Source: Prescottella agglutinans
GTDB taxonomy: Bacteria > Actinomycetota > Actinomycetes > Mycobacteriales > Mycobacteriaceae
Assembly (NCBI RefSeq): GCF_004011865.1
Contig: NZ_RKLP01000005.1
Span: forward strand, 62,001 to 126,000
Direction of reading: 5' to 3'
DNA: 64,000 nt
In this document: positions 31,900-38,478 of the stretch, piece after piece
Layout: every line of letters begins with the position of its first letter
How positions within the stretch are numbered: position 1 is the first letter of the stretch
Notes under the pieces: model-generated
The model's input: the letters and a program-made list of their open reading frames with translations, nothing else
What the model was told of the DNA's origin: nothing
The model's database searches: none
Translations under genes and position numbers: made by a program

Positions 31900-31925
31900 G
31901 GTTGCGCTACAGGTGTAGCGCAACC
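31900..31925. promoter_or_regulatory. Operator O1 (26-bp perfect palindrome)
   Basis: Two 12-base arms, GGTTGCGCTACA and its exact inverse, flank a GG centre. The core CGCTACA-N2-TGTAGCG recurs in O2, centred 33 bases away (about three helical turns), so two regulator dimers could bind the same face of DNA. It lies between the dehalogenase and TetR starts and is the likely autoregulatory site of the TetR protein at 31961. Confidence 0.8.
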
Positions 31926-31936
31926 ATCACCAAAGT

Positions 31937-31954
31937 ACGCTACACCTGTAGCGT
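31937..31954. promoter_or_regulatory. Operator O2 (18-bp perfect palindrome)
   Basis: ACGCTACA and TGTAGCGT flank a CC centre. It repeats the O1 core and ends six bases before the TetR start at 31961. It covers a TAGCGT box (31949-31954) that has the spacing of a -10 element for a leaderless transcript, so a bound repressor would block transcription of its own gene. Confidence 0.78.
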
Positions 31955-31960
31955 GTGGTT

Positions 31961-32587
31961 GTGCCTACACGAGCAACCGGCGCCGATGAACGCCGAGAAC
32001 TGGTCGCGAACAGCGCCATCCGCATCATTGCCCGCGACGGACTTCGCGCGCTCACACACCGCGCGGTCGACCAGGAAGCCGGGATCCCGCAGGGGTCGAC
32101 CTCCCACCATGCAAGAACCCGGCTCGCGCTACTCGAACTCGTCGTCGACGCGCTCGCCGAACGCGCGATAGCTGACGCCAAGCACGCCGCAGATGCCCTG
32201 AGCGCAACGCCTCAGAGCGAACACCAACTGAGCATCACCGAGCTTGCCGGCGTGGTCGCCGCGCTCGTCGAGAGACTCTCGGACCGCCGTGACGACATGA
32301 AAGCCCGCTACGCGCTCATCCTCGAAACCGATGACGTTCCCCTGCTTCAGGGGAAGCTGACTACACAGTCCGAGGTCCATGCGATTACCAGAGAGGTGAC
32401 CTCGTCACTCCTCGCCAGCGCGGGCCTTCCCAATTCCGACGAACGAATCGAGGAGCTGATCGCGCTCACCGACTCCTTGGTGTTCACGCGGACGGTCATT
32501 CACGCAACCACCCCCCTGGAATCCATCCTCACTGCCTATCTGCGCGGTGTCGCCCCAGCTCCGACCACCTCTACCGGGAAGTCGTGA
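31961..32587 (+). CDS. TetR-family transcriptional regulator
   Basis: A 208-residue repressor. The N-terminal helix-turn-helix runs from ELVANSAIRIIARDGLRALTHRAVDQEAGIPQGSTSHH, the TetR signature, and the rest is an all-helical ligand and dimer domain. No ribosome site precedes the gene. TAGCGT lies six bases before the GTG at 31961, which fits a leaderless start; the GTG at 31955 is an alternative that adds two residues. Two matching operators lie just upstream and the dehalogenase gene diverges from it, so it probably controls that gene and itself in response to an unknown small molecule. Confidence 0.88.
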   Translation: MPTRATGADERRELVANSAIRIIARDGLRALTHRAVDQEAGIPQGSTSHHARTRLALLELVVDALAERAIADAKHAADALSATPQSEHQLSITELAGVVAALVERLSDRRDDMKARYALILETDDVPLLQGKLTTQSEVHAITREVTSSLLASAGLPNSDERIEELIALTDSLVFTRTVIHATTPLESILTAYLRGVAPAPTTSTGKS

Positions 32588-32791
32588 GGTCTGACGCCAT
32601 ATCGGGTCGACAGGCGTCGTGTGGTCGAGGGCTCCGAGAAGTGTGGTCACCGACCGACGAATCAGCAAAGACCTCCGGGTATCAACTCGCCGGATCCCGG
32701 TAGTTCTCACCGGGGACAACCGCAGCGGGATGCGGTGTTATCAAGGGGACGCCGCTCGGCGTCTCAACAGCACTAGCGCAGAGGATCCAAC

Positions 32792-33067
32792 TTGAAGCGT
32801 TCAATCATCGTTGCATTGGCGGGCGCAACCATCGCCCTCGGCACCGCGGCTTCGGCATCTGCCGCGCCGGTAGACCTCGAAAATCCGGCCCTCCCTGTCG
32901 CCTCGGCGGGCAGTTCCGGCAGCAGCGACTTCTTCTACCCGCACGATGGCCAGAACTCCGGATCCACCAACCTCTCCAACGGTGTCGCCACGGCTTCGTT
33001 GAACGTGCTGTGCACGGTGTTCCTCGGCGGCAAGACGCTTGCAGACTGCATTCCAGACGATCTGTAA
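32792..33067 (+). CDS. Small secreted protein, unknown function
   Basis: A 91-residue precursor with a clear signal peptide (MKRSIIVALAGATIALGTAASASA, cleavage after ASA). The mature part is about 66 residues, rich in Gly, Ser and Asn, with two cysteines near the C-terminus that could form a disulfide. The start codon is TTG with AGAGGA eight bases upstream. I do not recognise the family; similar short exported proteins are common in Rhodococcus and Nocardia. It follows the TetR gene by 204 bases. Confidence 0.65.
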   Translation: MKRSIIVALAGATIALGTAASASAAPVDLENPALPVASAGSSGSSDFFYPHDGQNSGSTNLSNGVATASLNVLCTVFLGGKTLADCIPDDL

Positions 33068-33325
33068 TCCCAGGATGGGTGTGAAGCCGATGGCACGCCT
33101 CGTGTTCGCGCCCTTGTCCGCGCCAAACCGGGCTCCGCACTGAGTCACCTCAATGGCGTTGGTGAGCATCGCTCCCCCATCCAGGCGGACCGCCGCTCAC
33201 CCACCCCGGTTCGGGTATATAAAGCGTGCAGGCCTTTTGGTAGATGCTTGCCCCTACATCTCGTCGCCGCCGATGTTCACCATCCGAGCTCAGCGGCGGG
33301 TACGCATTCATTCGTGGCGAGCATG

Positions 33326-33345
33326 ACGCCCGACCGGTCGGGCGT
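33326..33345. repeat. 20-bp perfect palindrome
   Basis: ACGCCCGACC is followed directly by its exact inverse GGTCGGGCGT. It has no spacer, so it is better suited to binding a protein dimer than to making a stable RNA hairpin. Nothing nearby identifies the protein. Confidence 0.5.
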
Positions 33346-33360
33346 TCGACGGTGGCCACA

Positions 33361-33388
33361 CCCCTGCCCCACCGCCCGGGGGCAGGGG
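33361..33388 (+). terminator. GC-rich hairpin
   Basis: CCCCTGCCCC and GGGGCAGGGG make a perfect 10-base stem with an eight-base loop. No T-run follows. It lies about 300 bases past the secreted-protein gene and is the most terminator-like element in this gap. Confidence 0.4.
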
Positions 33389-33616
33389 CGTGACGGAGAT
33401 GCTCGAACCGGACCGGTTCAACGCACTCGACATTGAGGTGAACGCCCCTCCACACATGCCACTCCCGTGCTCAGGCTTCTCCTCCGCGCATCCCTTCGCT
33501 CACCCCCGCGCGGCTAGCGGCATAGCGCGGATCGCCCGAAGTTCGTCCTGAGCCGATGGCGGTAAGTGGCGGCGAGGCGTCGCGAATCGGCAACAAGCCC
33601 CGGCTAGCCTCTGGGC

Positions 33617-34003
33617 ATGCTGGCCACCGCGATCATCGTCATCACGTTTGCCCTGGTTTTCTACTCCATCGGTGTGTGGTCGGAACGCATCCAGAAGACC
33701 TTGAAGTGGTGGCATGCCGGCGCCTTCGCGCTCGGCCTGGTCTGCGACGCCACCGGCACCTTCCTCATGAGTCGAATCTCCGACGAGTCATCGGAAACCG
33801 CAACGTCCACCTTCAACAGAATCATGATCGTCACCGGCGCTGTGGCTATCGTGCTCATGGCCATTCACCTGGCGTGGGCCGTCATTGTCCTGCTCCGCGA
33901 TCGCCCCTCGGAGAAGGCGAAGTTCCACCAGTTCAGCCTGGTTGTGTGGACGATCTGGCTGGTGCCCTATTTCACGGGGGCCATCGGCGCCATGACCGGC
34001 TAG
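33617..34003 (+). CDS. HsmA-family membrane protein
   Basis: A 128-residue protein with four membrane helices (LATAIIVITFALVFYSIGVW, AGAFALGLVCDATGTFLM, IVTGAVAIVLMAIHLAWAVIVLL, VVWTIWLVPYFTGAIGAM). The pattern, with KWWHAGAFALGLVCDATGTFLM, fits the TIGR03987/HsmA family, whose molecular role is poorly defined. TAGCCT lies six bases upstream of the ATG with no ribosome site, which suggests a leaderless transcript. It stands alone between unrelated genes. Confidence 0.75.
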   Translation: MLATAIIVITFALVFYSIGVWSERIQKTLKWWHAGAFALGLVCDATGTFLMSRISDESSETATSTFNRIMIVTGAVAIVLMAIHLAWAVIVLLRDRPSEKAKFHQFSLVVWTIWLVPYFTGAIGAMTG

Positions 34004-34137
34004 TGCGGCCCGAGCGGCGCCGTCCGTGGAGCCGATCCGGATTTGTACGATCCGGAGTTCTCGGTTCGATGTCGCCGATCCTCTTGTCTCAGAGGTGTAT
34101 GCCGACGCAAGGCAGTTGGTCGGGCAACGACGGATCG

Positions 34138-34650
34138 TCAGTGGGGAGCGTGCAGCAGCAGTTCGGCAATGGCCTGTACGCGGCCGAGAGTGATGCCGGT
34201 TCGCTGCTCCACGGCCAGCGGGTGGTCAGTGGGTTCCAATTCAACCGTCGGCCGAACGCCGACGGCCTGGCTGTGCACCTTGGTCTTCAGGTTCAGAGTC
34301 GTGGGTTCGTATGTGGGCAGCTCGGTGGAGAGCCAGCCGAAATACGGTGGCTCCTGTATCCGCTCCGGACTTGTCCACAACTCCGTCATGCGGGCGAAGT
34401 TGGTCTGGCTCAGCGAAACCCACACACCCCATTCGAAGTCTTCCACCGCATCCGCGAGAGGCAGGATCAGTCGAGCCCTGACAAAGAAATGTTCCCTGCC
34501 GATCACGCACTGCTCGTCACCGAGGACGTTTCCCGAAGCGCCGTCCAGGCCCTCGCTCCAGTAGACGGGAGCGAGATAGCCGTAGCTGAATGGCAGGCCA
34601 TCATGTTCCTGGCCGCAGTGCGAGCAGAGGAACCCCAGATCCGTTGGCAT
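34138..34650 (-). CDS. DUF2199 domain protein
   Basis: A 170-residue soluble protein. A zinc-knuckle-like CSHCGQEHDGLPFSYGY at the N-terminus, GNVLGDEQCVIGREHFFVRARLILP, WGVWVSLSQTNFARM and a C-terminal HPLAVEQRTGITLGRVQAIAELL make up the DUF2199 profile. I start it at MPTDLGFLC because conserved sequence begins there. The family often occurs alone or near toxin-immunity genes; its activity is unknown. It is divergent from the small gene at 34787. Confidence 0.8.
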   Translation of the reverse strand: MPTDLGFLCSHCGQEHDGLPFSYGYLAPVYWSEGLDGASGNVLGDEQCVIGREHFFVRARLILPLADAVEDFEWGVWVSLSQTNFARMTELWTSPERIQEPPYFGWLSTELPTYEPTTLNLKTKVHSQAVGVRPTVELEPTDHPLAVEQRTGITLGRVQAIAELLLHAPH

Positions 34651-34786
34651 GCCCCAAGCATAGAAGCCGGACACCGCGCCTTCATACGGAGAAGTACGGC
34701 AGGAGCGGTAAACATCAGGACGAATATTGATCCTTGTACGGGCACGCAGAACCACCTGACCCAGGCTGGAAACAGGGGAGATGACG

Positions 34787-35017
34787 ATGAACTATTTGGA
34801 AGCCTACGATCGGGAATCCGGCCGGCTGTCACGCGAATACCGCTTGAACGACCTCGATCTCGCGGACCTGAAGCGGCTACTCGGTATCGGCGAACGGCTC
34901 GAACTATACGGGTACGACGTTCCAGCCTCGCTCGTTCCGGAATTGGGCAAGTACACCGAAGAACCGGTGATCGTGGACGAATCCTGCGACTACCAGGTCG
35001 GATTCTTCCGAGAGTAG
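34787..35017 (+). CDS. Small acidic protein, paralogue of the frameshifted gene at 36414
   Basis: A 76-residue protein starting MNYLEAYDRESGRL. It has LKRLLGIGERLE in the middle and ends with DESCDYQVGFFRE. The second ATG is preferred because GGGGAG lies six bases before it. A clearly related copy occurs at 36414, sharing LEA-[YF]-DRES, LKRLL, GYD-[VI]-P and DYQVGF. I recall similar short proteins under the name DUF7683 but am unsure of that label. Such small acidic proteins are often immunity proteins; no partner toxin is visible. Confidence 0.65.
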   Translation: MNYLEAYDRESGRLSREYRLNDLDLADLKRLLGIGERLELYGYDVPASLVPELGKYTEEPVIVDESCDYQVGFFRE

Positions 35018-35150
35018 GGCGCCCGTCGAAGGACACAGCAAATTCCTGAAGGATTGCAGCGTACGTGGGCAGAGGGAACACCGTGTAACGCAACCGGAAC
35101 GGACACCTACCGGATGGCCGTGCCCGCCCGACTGGTCCGCGGATTACGGG

Positions 35151-35669
35151 CTAGGTGTCGTACTCGCCGTCGTCCCATGGGGCGTAGAAGGCCATGTAGT
35201 CGCCCGGTTCGACCGTGACATTCCAGTACCACTCCGGGTCGTCCTCCGAATCCGGTCCGTGAAGGATCAACCCGAACTCGTGCCCGTGCGCCATGACGGA
35301 GAAGGGGGCGACGGTGATGTCGCCGAACGAGACGGGTTGAATCTCCGAGAGCAGATGCTCGACGGCATTCTCCTGCTCGTCGAAGTGCACGACGTTACCG
35401 GGAAGGGCGCCATCCCCGGGTCGGGTTCCCAATGGAATAGTCGTCGAATTCACCAGCGCGCCGGACGCATCGAACAGGTACCTGGCTGCGAACTCCGCCC
35501 CGGGCCCGTCATCGCTCGCCGAAGCAAACGGCGTCGTGACGAAGAACTGGTTGCCGTCAATTGTCGTCCCGACGTACGCCGCGTGGTAGTCGTCGTGCGC
35601 AATCACAAGGGACCGGGGTGCCGGCTGCCCATCAGCATCCCGCAATCCGGCATCGAGACGATCGGTCAC
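35151..35669 (-). CDS. Hypothetical acidic protein
   Basis: A 172-residue soluble, strongly acidic protein (ending in EDDPEWYWNVTVEPGDYMAFYAPWDDGEYDT) with no signal peptide or membrane segment. I do not recognise a family. The middle reads as a beta-rich domain (SLVIAHDDYHAAYVG, FFVTTPFASAS). It starts at a GTG and lies among other small orphan genes with immunity-like character, but that role is only a guess from its setting. Confidence 0.6.
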   Translation of the reverse strand: MTDRLDAGLRDADGQPAPRSLVIAHDDYHAAYVGTTIDGNQFFVTTPFASASDDGPGAEFAARYLFDASGALVNSTTIPLGTRPGDGALPGNVVHFDEQENAVEHLLSEIQPVSFGDITVAPFSVMAHGHEFGLILHGPDSEDDPEWYWNVTVEPGDYMAFYAPWDDGEYDT

Positions 35670-35790
35670 CAGAGAATGATAACGAGATCAGTTGAAAATG
35701 GGACTATTTGGATACCGTGCCCGCGCGGCGGATCCGCGCAATACTGGGTCGACGTATTGAACATGGCACACCACACGAAGTTGGGGGAGC

Positions 35791-36333
35791 ATGAAAATTT
35801 CACAGCGATTTGCCTCTGTCGCGGCCACCGGGCTCATGGGCACAGCAATGTTCGTTGCGGCGCCAGGCACGGCCGGCGCCGCTGAACCGGCTGAACCCTG
35901 CCTGCTCGGGTGGTCCAATGTGGGACCGCGATCGTGCGTCATGGCGAACGTCGGGATGGCCCCGGTGTGGACGCTGGGCGACGGCATCTGCCCGGCCATG
36001 CTGACCGCCGCCGGCACCGCGTTCGACGGACCGATGTATAGGTACGGCAGCTCCCCGGGACCGTCCCATTCCATCGAATTGCGAATCACGCAGGGCTTCT
36101 CACCGCTGGGCGAATGGGGATCGACCGTCCTGGCCTGCGACGCGACCGCGATCATCGATTGGCAGAACCTCGACACCGGCCAGAGCGGCACGGTGAGTCA
36201 GCACGTCCCCGTGACCAGCACGAGCACCTTCCCGAAGTTCGTGTACGTGGGTACTGGCCCGGGACGCGTTCGACTCACCATGCGGACCGACCACCCGAGC
36301 ATTCCGGTCACGACGGATGTGGTCGTCCCCTGA
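35791..36333 (+). CDS. Secreted protein, related to the one at 37694
   Basis: A 180-residue precursor. The signal peptide MKISQRFASVAATGLMGTAMFVAAPGTAGAAEP is followed by a beta-rich exported domain with several cysteines. GGGGGAG precedes the ATG. The segment WQNLDTGQSGTVSQHVPV, followed by the C-terminal half, resembles WRNLTTGTTGTTVLRRVAV in the protein at 37694, so they are probably paralogues. An immunoglobulin-like fold is plausible, but no known family is recognised. A long perfect hairpin terminates the gene 14 bases past the stop. Confidence 0.7.
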   Translation: MKISQRFASVAATGLMGTAMFVAAPGTAGAAEPAEPCLLGWSNVGPRSCVMANVGMAPVWTLGDGICPAMLTAAGTAFDGPMYRYGSSPGPSHSIELRITQGFSPLGEWGSTVLACDATAIIDWQNLDTGQSGTVSQHVPVTSTSTFPKFVYVGTGPGRVRLTMRTDHPSIPVTTDVVVP

Positions 36334-36346
36334 CGTCGACTGCACC

Positions 36347-36381
36347 CCGTGCACAGGGCGTCGAGGACGCCCTGTGCACGG
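36347..36381 (+). terminator. Long perfect hairpin terminator
   Basis: A 16-base perfect stem (CCGTGCACAGGGCGTC and its inverse) with a three-base GAG loop follows the secreted-protein stop by 13 bases. No T-run follows, as is usual for actinobacterial terminators. Confidence 0.8.
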
Positions 36382-36413
36382 ATCCGTTGCCTCCCTCGAC
36401 TGCTCGCGTCGGG

Positions 36414-36670
36414 ATGTGGCACTTGGAGGCATTCGACAGGGAGTCCGAGCTGCAAGTTCGTGACTACGCCCTGCCCGGATTGAACACCGCCGAGCTGAAA
36501 AGGCTCCTGAACCTCGGCGACAGCGTGGAGATTGGCGGGGTGAGGTTCCCACTCGAAGCGGGGGTTACGACATTCCACCCGAAACGCTCCCCAGCATCGC
36601 GGAGTACATCGGCGAGACGTTCGAGGCCGACGATTCGTGGGACTACCAGGTCGGGTTCTACGAAGAATGA
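36414..36670 (+). pseudogene. Frameshifted paralogue of the small acidic protein at 34787
   Basis: The first frame reads MWHLEAFDRESELQVRDYAL, then LKRLLNLGDSVEI and PLEAG. At a run of five G (36560-36564) the family sequence moves to another frame and continues GYDIPPETLPSIAEY up to SWDYQVGFYEE and a stop at 36668. One extra G in the run would restore a single 85-residue protein. The two halves match the intact copy at 34787 along their length, except for about nine added residues. This is either a real decay event, a phase-variable tract, or a sequencing error. Confidence 0.75.
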
Positions 36671-36692
36671 CAGGTACACCGGGGACCGTCGT

Positions 36693-37505
36693 TCAGCCGC
36701 CACCGGCGCCCGACGGCGCCGAACTGCCGCCGAGCAGAATCGTGCCGATCAGATTCGGATCGTCGATCATCGGCACGTGCCCGATCCCGGGCAGGACCAT
36801 CACCCGCGCCTGCGGGAAGACGGCGTGTACCCGTCTGGCCTCGTACACCGGCAGAATCATGTCCCGCCGACCCCACGCCACCGTGATCGGGACCTCCGTA
36901 TCGACGACCGGCGGAAGCTCGAACGAGGCTGTCCGCATCTTGTCGACCACGGTGTTCGTGGCGAGCGAATGCGTATTGATCACGGCATCCTCGTACGACA
37001 CGCGGCCAGGGTGACCGTAGAAGGTGACGAGGGACGCACAACGAACCGCCTTGTATCGCATGCCCTTCGCCATCCTCGGACCCATCGCCCGGGTGACGGC
37101 GCGCGGCATTCGGAACATGAGATCGGCGCGAACCTGATCGGCATGGCCGACAAAGAAGCCGGCCGGTGCAAGCGCGGTCGCCGACGCGACCTCTCCGCGG
37201 GCCGCGAGAGCGAGGGCGAGCCAGCCTCCGAGGGAGTTTCCGGCGATGTGCGCACGCTCACCGGGCGGTGTCACCGATCGGACGAAACCGCGCAATTCCG
37301 AGAGGAGTTGGGCCGACGCATCCGTCCCGTCGTCGGCCAGCGGCGCGGACTCCCCGTGACCGGGAAGGTCGACAGTGACGACCCTGCGGTAGGGCGTCAA
37401 CTGGTCGAGTAGCACTTTCCAGACCTGCCGACGGTCGACCAACCCGTGCACGAGCACCAGGGTGGGTCCAGAACCGGCGACGTCGTGACGCAGTTCCATC
37501 TGCAC
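36693..37505 (-). CDS. Alpha/beta-hydrolase
   Basis: A 270-residue hydrolase with an intact triad: nucleophile Ser in IAGNSLGGWLA, Asp in WGRRDMILP and His in GIGHVPMID, plus the oxyanion LVHGLVDRRQVW. It resembles the MhpC/EphF-type esterases and epoxide hydrolases of actinomycetes, but lacks features that would fix a substrate. No signal peptide. The ATG at 37505 or the one at 37499 may start it. Contrast with the triad-less relative at 30074. Confidence 0.85.
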   Translation of the reverse strand: MQMELRHDVAGSGPTLVLVHGLVDRRQVWKVLLDQLTPYRRVVTVDLPGHGESAPLADDGTDASAQLLSELRGFVRSVTPPGERAHIAGNSLGGWLALALAARGEVASATALAPAGFFVGHADQVRADLMFRMPRAVTRAMGPRMAKGMRYKAVRCASLVTFYGHPGRVSYEDAVINTHSLATNTVVDKMRTASFELPPVVDTEVPITVAWGRRDMILPVYEARRVHAVFPQARVMVLPGIGHVPMIDDPNLIGTILLGGSSAPSGAGGG

Positions 37506-37693
37506 ACACTACCGCTGGGAGAGGGCAATCGGACGTGCTCCACTCGACCACCCGCCCGGCGTATCGATGCCCGACGCATGCAGCCGGAATCTCGGGTCAG
37601 TCTCGACCACCCGGATCGGGCCGTGCCGCGGCGCCGAGGTCGGTACGCTGACGTGAAACAACAGGAGCGGATCCAACTCTGGAGGATCACGAC

Positions 37694-38245
37694 GTGCGCC
37701 CTGGAGCGAGCCGCCGTTCGTTCGCCGCCCGGTTCGCGGCGGCCGTGACAGTCCCCTGCGCTCTGGCACTCTCCTCGGTGTCCGGGGCGACGGCGAATCC
37801 GCCGCCGGACCCGGCCGGCACGACAACGGTGTTCCAGATCCCGTTGAGGTTCGTCGCGGGATGCTCGTTCAGCATCCTCGAGTGCTGGGGCCTGCCGCCG
37901 TTGTCGACGGTCCTCCCGGCGGCCACACCGAGCGGACCCGGAACGGTGACCTTCGGGGCGGAGCACGCAGCACGGGTCTCGGCGGCCTCGATGGAGTGCC
38001 TCGACGTGTGGGTGCACTGGCGAAACCTGACCACCGGGACCACCGGCACCACTGTTCTCCGCCGTGTCGCGGTCGACTACACCCGGCCCTTCCCGCCGGA
38101 TCCGTGGTGCCGATACACGCCCGGGGTGGCGGTCACCGGTGACGGCGCAGTCGTCGCGACCGCCGACATCGTCGCGTTCGGTGCGCCGCCCGACGCGTAC
38201 CGAACAGTGGTCAACCCGGGCTTCGGCACCATCCAGCTCCCCTAG
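37694..38245 (+). CDS. Secreted protein, related to the one at 35791
   Basis: A 183-residue precursor beginning with a twin-arginine-free signal peptide (SFAARFAAAVTVPCALALSSVSGATA). The exported part is beta-rich with four cysteines, and shares the WRNLTTGTTG region and overall layout with the protein at 35791. The GTG start follows GGAGG by eight bases. Function unknown. Its stop overlaps the start of the next small gene by one base. Confidence 0.7.
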   Translation: MRPGASRRSFAARFAAAVTVPCALALSSVSGATANPPPDPAGTTTVFQIPLRFVAGCSFSILECWGLPPLSTVLPAATPSGPGTVTFGAEHAARVSAASMECLDVWVHWRNLTTGTTGTTVLRRVAVDYTRPFPPDPWCRYTPGVAVTGDGAVVATADIVAFGAPPDAYRTVVNPGFGTIQLP

Positions 38246-38433
38246 TGCGCGGTCACCGAAAGCCCCGCGGCCTGCTGTCCCCGAAAATCGCCGCCGCAGC
38301 CCTTGCGGGGCTTGCGCATTGGCGGTTCCCTCGCTTCAGGGCCTTGGCGTGGACGGCGTGCGTCGCCGCGGCAGCCTTCCACCTGTGGTTCGAATTCGTC
38401 GTGATCGCGTCCTTCGCAGGTCCGGCCGTATAG
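38245..38433 (+). CDS. Small possible membrane peptide
   Basis: A 62-residue frame starting at a GTG that overlaps the preceding stop (TAGTG), which would allow coupled translation. The N-terminus is basic (RGHRKPRG) and the second half is one hydrophobic stretch (ALAWTACVAAAAFHLWFEFVVIASFAG). No family recognised. It may be real because of the coupling and composition, but high-GC DNA gives many such frames by chance. Confidence 0.35.
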   Translation: MRGHRKPRGLLSPKIAAAALAGLAHWRFPRFRALAWTACVAAAAFHLWFEFVVIASFAGPAV

Positions 38434-38478
38434 CGGCGTGACGGTAGATCGCACATTCCACCGAACGGTCAGCGCGCA

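Larger units (their letters stand above)
33068..33616. other. 549-base region rich in palindromes, no gene recognised
   Basis: No convincing protein frame is present. The stretch holds a 20-base perfect palindrome at 33326-33345, a 10-base stem hairpin at 33361-33388 and an imperfectly centred GAACCG-N3-CGGTTC repeat at 33405-33419. An AT-rich TATATAAAG lies near 33217. The hairpins may end transcription of the small secreted protein gene, or act as regulator sites. Confidence 0.4.

Noticed and set aside
36114-37412. 432-codon plus-strand frame across 36-37 kb
   Set aside because: It crosses a terminator hairpin, a frameshifted gene and the antisense of an intact hydrolase; its first part only reads a piece of the pseudogene.
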